Shown here: positions 1-9,891 of the stretch, piece by piece
How the letters are laid out: every line of letters starts with the position of its first letter
How positions within the stretch are numbered: the first letter of the stretch is position 1
Assembly (NCBI GenBank): GCA_030789695.1
Contig: CM061142.1
Span: 276,079,043-276,143,042, forward strand
Reading direction: 5' to 3'
Source of the DNA: Scilla litardierei
Lineage: Eukaryota; Streptophyta; Magnoliopsida; Asparagales; Asparagaceae
Length of the DNA: 64,000 bases
Notes under the pieces: model-generated
Seen by the model: the letters and a program-made list of their open reading frames with translations, nothing else
The model's database searches: none
Told to the model about the DNA's origin: nothing
Translations under genes and position numbers: made by a program

Positions 1-907
1 ATCATTGTCATTCTCATCTGCACTGTTGCTTTCCTCACCATCTGCATCATTAGAACTCAGGATCAGAATCACCATCACTATTGTTTTGTACTGCATGGTC
101 AGGAGCTTGATGTTGTTGCTCATCCTCCTTAGTTTTTTATTCTGTCTGCTCATATTACTGCAGTATCATTGAGGACTACTCATGTTACTGCTCTGTCTGC
201 TCAATTGGATCCTCTGTGTGCTCAATTCGCTGCTCTGTCTGTTCATGTTGCTGCATTCTTAGTGATGACTGCTTATATTTCTGTTCTGTCTGCTCAATTG
301 GATTCTTTGTATGCTCAATTAATTGTTGTCTATTTATGTTGTTGCACGATGAATGAGGACTGCTCATGTTGTTGCTCTGGCTGATCAATTGGTTTCTCTG
401 TAGGCTCAATTGGCTCCCATGTCTGCTCCTCATTTGGATCCTCATGTGTCTCATATGTTTCCTTCTGAGTTGGCTCCTCCATAGGCTCCTAAGTTGGCAC
501 TGATGATGGATAGCTAGGATTTACTTCAACAGACTCAACATCTTCATTAACTGTGTCTTCCTCTACTAAATCACATAAGTTTATGATGTCACGTTCAGAA
601 GGATATATGTCTTCTAACGACATCTCATCACATTCATGAGTATCTTACAAATCCACAATCCTACTCCCCTGCATGTTCAATTTTGTTGATGCCTTCTCAT
701 CATTATCTATTTCATTCACCAATTAAACTGTTTTCTCCATGGTTTGTAGTACATGAAGAAACATCCTTCATGACCTAGATCCTTGATAAGCATGCGTAAA
801 TTTTACATGTTTAATAAGCCTGCAACATAATTTTTGTCAACAGTCTCCTCACCACCAACATAATACCCATCAGCCCATATTTTCAGCAAGCCCCCATGAC
901 GAACCAT
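1..907 (-). pseudogene. Mutator-like (MuDR-type) transposase gene remnant, PB1-like N-terminus
   Basis: Read on the minus strand from an ATG at 907, the codons give MVRHGGLLK, then YYVGGEE, then a stop about 30 codons in. A second frame continues with LGHEGCFFMYYKPW (about 740-795). This order (RHGG, YVGGE, acidic spacer, LGY/H..C...YY) is typical of the PB1-like domain that starts many plant MuDR-family transposase genes. Downstream (about 185-454) is low-complexity sequence rich in Gln, Glu, His and Thr with an EQTEQ-like repeat, as in the linker of such proteins. Several stops and frame changes are present, so it is a dead copy. The catalytic DDE region would lie left of the window. Its 5' region is displaced to 27201-27672 by the retrotransposon inserted at 925. 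Family assignment is by remembered pattern, not by search. Confidence 0.6.
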
Positions 908-924
908 CAACGTTACTCTGTCGC

Positions 925-1969
925 TGACCGGCGCCCCGTTTACAGTTTGGGCGCGGTGTCGTTTTGTGCACGGTTAGTGTAGGGTGCGGGTTTATCGAAC
1001 TCAGGGAGGTGGATGGCTTGAATGGCTACTAGCCTCGCCTAGGTTGTGTGCTAGCTACGCGGACAATGTGGGTGGAAGTGTGGAAATAAAAGAAAGAAAT
1101 AAAAAAGACATGAAATGAATCCCCGCTAACACGGGCTAGAGCATTCATGACACTTGGCATTTGACTTGACCCAGGGTGAGACATTGCCCCAAAAGGTGGT
1201 ACCTAGCGTCCATGGCCCGATATTCCGGTCGGTGCCTAGTACGCTAGGCCTACCCGGTTTCGGACGGTGGGCATTCCCATGTCCATTAACACCTTCCGCA
1301 GCCGGAAGCATTAAGGCCACAATCATAACTCCCAACATTTCATCCAAGCCGTTCCCACGCACGAGGACTTGATGTCTACGCTAGGGGCGTGAGCTATGAT
1401 TAGGGGGTCAACCGCCAAGTTTATTCCCCCTTGGCCCAACGGTCAGAGGCGGTCTTTCTCCCGCCAATGACAATGAAACACCCCCGCGTAACCCTAATGG
1501 CCAAATGGGTCGAATGTGATTTCTAGCCATACATCGAAGCGGATCTTGACTGGACAAGACACCGGACCCCAATCCCCAACACAACTAGTGTGTTACCATA
1601 CGAATTAGACTCAGATTACTAGAAATCCCCATTGACACATTTCATCGAACACATGCCATGCAACCAAGCCAAATGAAACAACCCAAGCATCAATCCTACT
1701 CTAACCCGTATTAGGGTTCATCAAGAGCTACTCAATGATGAAGAACATAAAAGAAAGCAATAAAAATGACAAACACACATTCACCATTGAGCAAAATGAA
1801 AACAATACAAAACAATGGAAAATAAGAGAAAGAAATACTTATCTTGAGTTTGAATCTTCAATCCATGACAAGACTTATTGATCAAAAGACCTAATCTAAA
1901 CTAATCTAAGTCTCACAAGAGAAAGGGGAAAAAAGCCCTAAAAACTGAAGAAGATCTCCTTTCAGTCAG
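925..1969 (-). repeat. 3' LTR of the Athila-like element, first part
   Basis: This matches 23078-24106 with scattered substitutions and small indels; the right copy has a few extra bases near 23120. The segment is the end (U5 side) of the LTR in minus orientation. It is interrupted at 1970 by the chromovirus-like element. The LTR resumes at 19271. Confidence 0.85.
1965..1969. repeat. Target-site duplication GTCAG (left)
   Basis: GTCAG directly precedes TGTAACGG at 1970 and recurs at 19266-19270 directly after GTGACA. In the uninterrupted sister LTR (about 26600) the same place reads AGTCGGCCAACACC without an insertion, which confirms the empty-site structure. Confidence 0.95.
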
Positions 1970-4187
1970 TGTAACGGCCTGTTTCTATCGTACCTTCTTC
2001 GTGCACGTGCTTTTGATCGTGCACGTGTTTATTTTTGACTCTATTTGTTTTTGAAAGTTTTTGTGTAATATATTGACGTGATCGTCTCTGAAAGTATTAG
2101 ATTGTGGAACAACTTTGGAACGACATATCTCGAGTCGTTCTTCCGCGATACTAACTTATTTGGGGTAACGTCGCGAATTCCAGTTTTGACGTGAGACGTT
2201 TCTATTTTTAGTTTCGTCTCTCGACGTCGAAATTTAGATCCGTCTTATCCACCCTCTTTCTTTAGTCGTCCCGAACACCCCATAATTATTTTACAATTTT
2301 TGGACTTAATTTGACCTATTTTTCATTTATTTGAAAGTTTTAAATAATTTTAAAACCTATTTTTATAAGAGTTTTAATTACAATAAAATTCCTACATTAT
2401 AATAACGTATTAAAGAATTTTTAGACCAAATTTCAGAATTTTTGGCCGCACCCATCTTGCGTGAGGGAGAGGAGAGTAATTTTTAAATTATATTAATTAT
2501 TTTAAATATTTTAATTACGTTTTCTTAAACCCAAACCCTAACCCTAGCTCTAACCTATTTATATTAGCCCTAGGATAGGTTATTTTCGGATTACACAAAC
2601 CCTAGCCGTCAAAAACACCATCCCGACGTTCGTCGCAACGTTGCGACGATCGCCCAGTGCACGACCGACGGCCGCCCCCGCAATTCCCAGCGCACGACCG
2701 GCGTTCCGCTCCGCATCGCCGCTTGCAACGCTCCGCTGCAACCCCCCCCCGATGTCGCCCCGCTCCGACCGAGGCTGTCTCTCGGTCTAACCGAGAGAAC
2801 AGCCCGCTCCGTACCGCTCCGCCCGCTCCGCTGCATCATCGCCGCACCCGCTAGCGCCTGACCGGTGGGTTCGCCCGCAGCGACCGAGAGGTCGCCCCGC
2901 ACCCGCGCTGCTCCGCTTCGTTGCAAGTTGCAACGTTGCAACTTGGCCCGCCCCGCTGCGACCGACGGGATCCCTCGGTCTGACCGAGGAAATCCCTCGC
3001 ACCGCCCAAGCTCCCGCCTCCGCCTGCGCTGCACTTGCACGACCGAGAGCTCCTCTCGGTCTGACCGAGAGGAACCCCCACACCAGCACTGAACGACCGA
3101 CGGCCATTCGTCGCAAGTTGGTTTCTCCCACACCAACTCCTGTGGTGGGCCCCCCAAGTTCTCCAGAGGTGTTGTGGGCCCCCTTGGACCCCTAGCACTG
3201 CTGTGGGCCCCACTTGGACGTGCTACTTCGCGGATTTGCCGTTTACGATGTTGCGACACGTCGTAGGCCTTCGTCGCGAGTTTCGACTTTTGGAGAATCG
3301 TACGAGGACCAGATCTGAAGCTGAGGAATTCTCCGATCAGACCTGACTTCCTATCTTCGACAAACTCCGGTTCAGGTTGGTTCCCCGAAACTCGTAGAAA
3401 CCCCCACAATAGCTGACTGAACCCTAAACTAAAAACCGTCAACTTGAACTAAATTTATTTTCCAGCACCTGTAAAACGTTGAACGAACTTAGAAAATCGA
3501 CGAATGGACTTTGTTGACTGTGCACATAGGATAGATCGTCGATTAGGCTGAAACATCAAAAAGTGACTTTTGACGAATAGGATAGTCCCGAAAACCTAGA
3601 AACGAAACCTAATAGGATTTGATGAATTTGAGACCTGACATCGTCGCCGTGGCGATATTTCAGACGGAATTCTGCGGACGAGACGCTTGGACGAGACGCT
3701 TGGACGAGACGCTTCGAGAGGATGACGCACTCGCTGTTTCAGGCAAGTGTATCCACTTGCACTTTTGGCCGTGCTTAGGCCCTAGTTGGTTAGAATTGTT
3801 AACTGTGAACAAATAGAACCGGACGTGAAATGATAGCGTCCGGGACGACTCCTGACGGCTCAGACTTGATGACGAAGTCTGAGCCTGACAACAACAACTT
3901 TAATGCTGTAGGGCTATCATGTGTGTGCGTGTGTGTGGACACCCTAGAATAACCATTCCTGTCTTGTCACGTCCCGTCCCGTCTTGCACAGCCCGCTGGG
4001 CAATAGGGCACTCTTCGAGTGATCCCTTGTACAGATTCACAGCCTGCGGGCAATAGGGCACTCTCCAAGTTGAGAGAGTGATCCCTTGTACGGATACACA
4101 GCCCGAGGGGAATAGGGCACTCTCCAAGCTAGAGAGTGATCCCTTGTACGGATTCTCAGCCTGCGGGCAATAGGGCACTCGCCAAGC
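1970..4187 (+). repeat. 5' LTR of the chromovirus-like element, first part
   Basis: This is collinear with 16207-18420. It contains a GC-rich block (about 2600-3240) with three short palindromes of the form CTCGGTC-T-GACCGAG (2778-2798 with one mismatch, 2973-2989, 3052-3072). Further along are four tandem copies of a short unit (GGGCAATAGGGCACTC..., GTGATCCCTTGTA...) at about 3990-4187. A telomere-like AACCCTAACCCTAG run lies near 2533-2548. The LTR is broken at 4188 by a copia-like element. Confidence 0.9.
2609..3442 (-). other. Long antisense open frame in the 5' LTR (277 codons)
   Basis: A 277-codon frame runs antisense through the GC-rich part of the LTR. A related 289-codon frame is open at 16822-17691 in the 3' LTR. 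The product would be Arg/Ser/Gly-rich with repeated SDRE/SDRG-type segments that arise from the GACCGAG palindromes. No domain is recognised. High GC content lowers stop-codon frequency, so chance is the simplest explanation; it is recorded because both copies keep it open. Confidence 0.2.
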
Positions 4188-5925
4188 TGTAGGAATATGA
4201 TGCCCTCAAGGCCATTTATTCCTGTGTGAATAGCACAAACATCTTGTTCGAAATAACAGTAAGCTGTTTGGTAATTATTTATCTAAGTTATTTTATAATT
4301 AGATATCAACTTAGGTAAAGTCCTGAGACTTTATGCAAGGTCAAACGGGTATCGAGATGAGTATCTCGATCATGGAGAAACGTTTGACCGTCTGTAGCAT
4401 AAGTCTAAAATGGTTCGTGGTCGTAGATGTTTCGAGACAAGGATATCGAAACATCGGATAGACCATTGTGTCTTAGTCTTCACCGTTTAGCGGTGGCGAT
4501 GATCTCATGATCGCTTGACTTGGCGAAGTCGAAGACGAGACACAGGTGCTCATTAGAATGAGTTCACTGAACGATCCACTAGAGTTATCATATGGTTATA
4601 TTGACCAATCTGTCAGTGATAACTCTGAGTGATGATAGTATAGTTGGTCTTTTGACTTGAGGTCATTTTGACAGACCTGTGCGTGAACGGTGCCACTTAG
4701 ATCAACTGACCTAGCTTCGAGGCAAGGCCTGTCGAAAGGTCTTTTGATTGGGTGTCACTTGAAACGTACGAGGCGAGTAATGACCAAGAAAGGATTCGTC
4801 TCTCCCGGTCAATGGGAGTTAGTGTCGTAGAGTTAGTTCGGTCTTTAGTAAAAAACTCTGCGCAGAGTATGTTGGAAGAAGTCCAACATTTATTGACCAA
4901 AGATCGATAGAAACTAACCGGAGTCAAGTTATTGCAGCGCACGGGCCTGGCGCAAGGTGGGCCCCGCACGCAGCCCTAGGGCTGCGTGCTTCGTGTGACG
5001 GCTGCAGTTTTGTTTTGGGTGTGTTTGGGTTGATGTTTGAACACTCAATTGGAGGGTCAAACGACCTCCGATTGACGAACGGTTTTTTTCTATGCGTTCA
5101 CCGTTGAACGCTTGTCGTATTGATAGGTTGTATCAATCCTGAAGCTCAACGGTGAGTGAGTTAAAATTCACGGAAGTTTGCACTTTGTGAAGTGCAAACT
5201 AACTTGATTTTAAATTAACTCAAACTAATAGTCCCACATCGGATTTTGAGAGAAAGGGAGAGTCCGCCGCCTATATAAATAGGGGTCTCCCCCCTTTCTC
5301 AAAACTCGTCCCAAGCTCTAGATCTGAGCGGCTCTCGTAAATATTGGAGCACGCTCGGATCTAAGCTTAAATTAATAATTTCTCTTCTCCCTAAATTTCT
5401 GCCTTACTCCTGCGGGCTCTAGCAAAGCCACAAAGGAGTTCGGATTCTGAATCTGAAATCTTGGCGGAGGTTTCACTCGCGTGAAACTTTCTTCGGCGCG
5501 TGGTTGGCTCGGCGGCACGGGGATTGATCGCCTCGGGATGCGGAGCGGTTCGAGGAGCGGTTCGGGGAGCGGTTCAAGGAGCGGCTCAGCGTGGGACGGG
5601 AGCAGCTCGGAAGACGGCGCGGAACATCTCGCCTGCTCCAGGGTTGAGATTCCGGGTATGTGGTTAAAGTATTTTATTAGCATTAGTTTAGTTTAATCGC
5701 AGTAGGCTAGATCCTTCTTGGGATGGTCAGACCCATCCCAAGTCGGCATAGATCTTGGCACAGGGTCTTGGACCTTAGGGCTAAGTTAAAAATAGTTTTT
5801 AACTGCTTGTTAATTTAGTTAACATAGTTTTTCTTCCGCTGCTATTGTTTTTCCTGTCTATGTTCCGTCCGACTTAGGACGGGACTAGAGTTTTTGTGCC
5901 CTAAGGGACCGCCAATTTCCCAACA
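4188..5925 (+). repeat. 5' LTR of the copia-like element (1738 bp, internally deleted)
   Basis: This is collinear with 9892-12447 except for an 818-bp block (10640-11457 in the 3' LTR) that is missing here. The join reads ...GTTATTG then CAGCGCACGG at 4934/4935. The missing block carries a cluster of perfect hairpins. The LTR has a TATA box at 5272-5280 and a preceding TCCCACATCGG motif common in plant LTRs. Confidence 0.92.
5272..5280 (+). promoter_or_regulatory. Probable LTR TATA box (TATATAAAT)
   Basis: TATATAAAT lies in the copia-like 5' LTR, about 650 bp before its end. The same motif is at 11795-11804 in the 3' LTR. Position and sequence fit the core promoter of the element. Confidence 0.6.
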
Positions 5926-5926
5926 G

Positions 5927-5938
5927 TGGTATCAGAGC
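5927..5938 (+). other. Primer-binding site, initiator tRNA-Met type
   Basis: TGGTATCAGAGC follows the LTR end CCCAACA by one base. This is the standard plant copia primer site, complementary to the 3' end of initiator tRNA-Met. Confidence 0.92.
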
Positions 5939-8900
5939 CTAGGTTTGCGTAGTCGATCTAGGTACTGCGATTTCATTAAACTTGTTAATGCTTTTAAATA
6001 CTTTTTAAAATTTTTTAAAGTTATTAGATAATTTTAAAAATGGTTTTGAAGTTCAAAAATCTATGTGATAAATTTTTGAACATGAAAATTTTAAAATAAC
6101 GTTTTAAAATTTATGTGATAATTTTTAAAACTAATTTTAAATGTTTAAAAGTTTAAAATTATTTTGGATGCCTAAAATTTTTTATATGATAAATTTTTTA
6201 AGCATGGAAATTTTAAAATAGTATTTTTAAATTTATGTGATAAATTTTAAAATTGATTTTAAGGCTTTAAATTTATGGGATAAGTTTAAAATATTTTTGG
6301 ATGTTTAAAAATTGTATATGATAAATTTTTGAACATGGAAAATTTTTAAAGGTAATGTTTTAAATTTATAAGATATTTTTAAAACTGATTTTAAAAGTCG
6401 AAAAATTGTTTATGCGATAAACTTAGTATATTTAAATGTTAAATAGTTGTGCACTATCTTTATGCGATAAATTAGTGTAGCTTTATTTTAATGGCTTGTT
6501 AATCTTGTCCCTTATTTGATAACACAAGACAACCTTTTAGGTTAGCCATTAAAAATGATTAAAATTTATTACTTGAATTTTAATGACATGCTATGTTTTA
6601 ATAAATCATTAACAACAATATTAAGACCTAATTCCTGATTAGGGTAGTCCTTTAAATGAATTTTCAATTCTAATTGTTATAATTAATTTTCATTAAAGGA
6701 CTTCGCTTCTAGCGTTGTTAATAAAATTTATTAAAATCCTAATAACGATTAGGGTAGCACGTGAACCTTATAGTTGATAAGGACTTAATAAAAGTTATTA
6801 AACAAATCCTAAAAATTTTGAATTTAAGGATTCAACTAGTTGATAGGATTAATTAGTTGTTAATAAAAGCTGTTTAGTCTATGGCATACATACAAAAATG
6901 ACAAGCTTCATTCAATGGACCATGATCCAGTCAATGTGCTTGGCTAAGAGTTCTGGGTCAACCCTTGCTAGTCCAAGGGGTAGTGATCCTGGCTTAGTCA
7001 ATTCCCTGGCTGAGTTCCGTTGGACCGCAATGTCGCGAATCATGATTGTATGACACCCCGGACTATATCTAAGTCAAATACGTTAATGATCTTTTTCAAG
7101 ATTAGCCGTAGCCCTCCTTGTTTTAGGGGTTAGCAACTATAGGGCCCGTGTTATAGTTGTTGAGATACACTCAAGCTGTGACATGGCAACCCTGTACAAA
7201 CCAACTCCCTAAATACATAAGATGAAATCTTGACTAACCCTAACCGTCGTCTCGTACCCCGAGTGTCGGCGTAAGTTAAGTCAACGATGTAGTCTGCCTA
7301 GATGTAGTCTAAGACCTGACCCAAACCGACGTGTCGTGCATACACCGAGCTGAGGGGCAAGTCAGGCTAGACACGAAAACAAGGGTCCGACTAGACTAGA
7401 CATTGTGATTTGGATGAGCACACTCATGATCACAAATGGCTAGGGGCAAAAACCGATTAAGAGAGTCATATCCGATATGATCGATGAAGAGTCATCTTCC
7501 GACCGCAGAGTCAATCAACTTGTTGAGCTACACTCAAGGTTGTTTAGACTCAAGGTGATTGGAACTCTTACCCATTAATTTTAATTCGATTAAATCGTTC
7601 GTTATTAAGCTTTAAAACGTTCGTAAAATTAGTGGGAGGATATAGATAGATAAAAGCCAATCTACCTATATTTAATATTGAACATATGCTAAAACTAGGG
7701 CAAGACTATGTTTACCGAAGGAATTAAAATATAATATTGGAATTAGTTAATTGGTCAAAAAGTTGATTAATTGAATATCAAGTTAAAATTCTAATTGATG
7801 TGATTAAACTATATTCTCGTTGACATTAAATGACCTTCTAAAGAACAGACTTAAGAAATATGATTTCATTAAGTTCTGGGTCCAACAAATAAATTAAAGC
7901 TACATGTCACTCGTCTCTATATGAGGCAGCTTGAACATATAGGACATTCAAAGTATGTTTCTCCCTACAACTTGTCGAGCTACCCTCAAGGTTGTATGGA
8001 CAAACAATTTTGATCTGCAAAGTTCGAAAATTCGATCAAACCGTTTGAGTCGAATACGAGTGCATGAGCGATGCAAGACTATGTATCCCAACCGGATCTT
8101 GAGACAAGCAACTTCTTGAGCTACACTCGAGATTGCAAAGCTCAAGCGTTTGGATACATAAGTTGCTTGCATATCTATTTATTTATGTTAATATCTAAAT
8201 GTGATTTAGAAAAGGGAAGAAGGCACTTCGGAAAGTCAATTGAGAAAGTAAGTTTAATTTATCATTAGTAAAGGCATAAGTAGGAGGAAATGAAAATGTG
8301 ACATATTTTGATGTCACGATTTCAGAATGAATTGTTATACAAAAGACGTTTAACACATTTTGACGAATGTCGTCACATTGCTTCTGAAGTAATGTTTTGC
8401 GTTAAGTAATTTGTAAATAACTAAATATATAATGTTAATATATAAATACACAAGATAGTAGCAAACTTATATGGTAAAATTAGACTAGGCAGTATCTAGA
8501 GATTAAGCTTCACAAGTCACATAAAGAGGGGTCTGACCTCTCGAATTATGAAGTCTACGGACACTTGTGAGTCTTAGCCTTTTAGATACAATGGTCGAAA
8601 CCCATCTGTGAGACAGTGGGAGAATGAGTTGTCGAACTCAGTCTAGTACATACTGATGTACCCGAGTCTAGATTAACCAAAATAAGTTATTCGTATGTTT
8701 TATTAAGACACGTGTTCTTGATGAAACACAAGTCTGATAAAATAAAGAACGAAATGACTAAAGTATTTAAACTGATTCGATTAGATCGAACGGTCAAATA
8801 CTTAGCTAAATAAAATCTTGTGTAATTAAAAGAAAATGTGATTTTCTCTCAGATCAAGTCTGTTAACACATCGGTGTGTTAAAAGGTATGAATCACACTT

Positions 8901-9881
8901 AGTTAGACTTGGTGCGATCCATAAATAAGTGATTCTGAGTTAACTCCTCCCTCTGGGTTAAGTCCCAGATAGTAATGCCTAGGTTTTGATAATGTTCTAT
9001 GAGGACATTATCAATAATATATTCATTAAATCAATCATGAGGAAGTTGTATTATTACTCGAATCTCGTGAGACGGATTGTCGAGTTAGACATCATAACTG
9101 ATGATGACTTAGTCAAACTTCCAAGATGAAATTCGGAGTAGTAACTCCGATTTAAAACTTGATGCAGGTCCGTATGCGTAAATAAATTGAGAATTTAGTT
9201 TACGTGCCCAAAGGAAATGTTTCCTCACTTTCTGCAAGTAAATCTTTAAAAGGATTGATGCAGAAAAGAAAATAGTGAAGTACAATAATGTTGGACGGGA
9301 ATGGTTTTCATCCTAATTTCTTTAAAACGGATTATGATGAAACCGGTTTCGCCAACAGATGTGTACAGATCTACTCGGACCAAAGCCGATGTAAAACGCT
9401 TAAGTTGACCATGAAAATTGGCGCATTCACTTATAAGTTCGTTTTTCTAAATATGATTTAGACGAACCAACTTATATGAATTAGCCAGATAGTTTTCAAG
9501 GTCAGTGGGAGCGTGTAAATTACATGCGAGACATCAAAGAGATGGAACATACATTTTGACAAAGTAATCATAAGGTTTGATACTTTATCAAAGAATAGTT
9601 ATGATCCATTTAAAATGACCATTAACTAATTTAAAAATCATTATCGTAAGGTACGATGAACTGGATAAGATCCAGGGAAATAAAATATTATAGATTCCGA
9701 TAGACCAAATGAATTATTTGAATGAGATTCAAATGGTTGGTCTAACACAAACATAAAAACCCCTTAAGTCTATAGAGTAGACGGTTTTAGCAGATCCACT
9801 CACGAAGGCTCTATCACATGAAGTCGGGAAAACTTATGTGTAAAAACGATATTAGATATCGAGATAAATGGGCCTGAGTGC
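5939..9881 (+). other. Non-coding internal domain of the copia-like element
   Basis: No frame longer than about 75 codons is present. From about 5990 to 6480 the sequence is a very AT-rich series of degenerate repeats around ATGTGATAAATTTTTAAAA. From about 7140 to 8130 a small stem-loop TTGAG-CTACA-CTCAA recurs four times in variant form. The tail at 9781-9840 is a relic of coding sequence. The rest has no recognised content. Such domains are known in LARD-type elements that keep the sequences needed for packaging and replication but not the genes. Confidence 0.7.
9781..9840 (+). pseudogene. Relic of copia RNase H C-terminus
   Basis: The frame starting at 9781 reads TVLADPLTKALSHEVGK before a stop. 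ADPLTKAL is the highly conserved end of the plant copia polyprotein, normally a short distance before the polypurine tract, which is where it is found here (tract at 9882). Nothing upstream is recognisable as RNase H, so only the last codons of an ancestral pol gene survive. Confidence 0.75.
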
Positions 9882-9891
9882 AAGTGGGAGA
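9882..9891 (+). other. Polypurine tract of the copia-like element
   Basis: AAGTGGGAGA lies directly before the 3' LTR start TGTAGGAATATG, as expected for the plus-strand primer. Confidence 0.85.

Noticed and set aside
5372..5696. 103-codon minus-strand and 71-codon plus-strand frames repeated at 11895-12219
   Set aside because: They lie entirely in the copia LTR and are identical in both copies because the LTRs are; the Ser/Gly and Pro/Leu repeats come from a short GGAGCGGTTC repeat.
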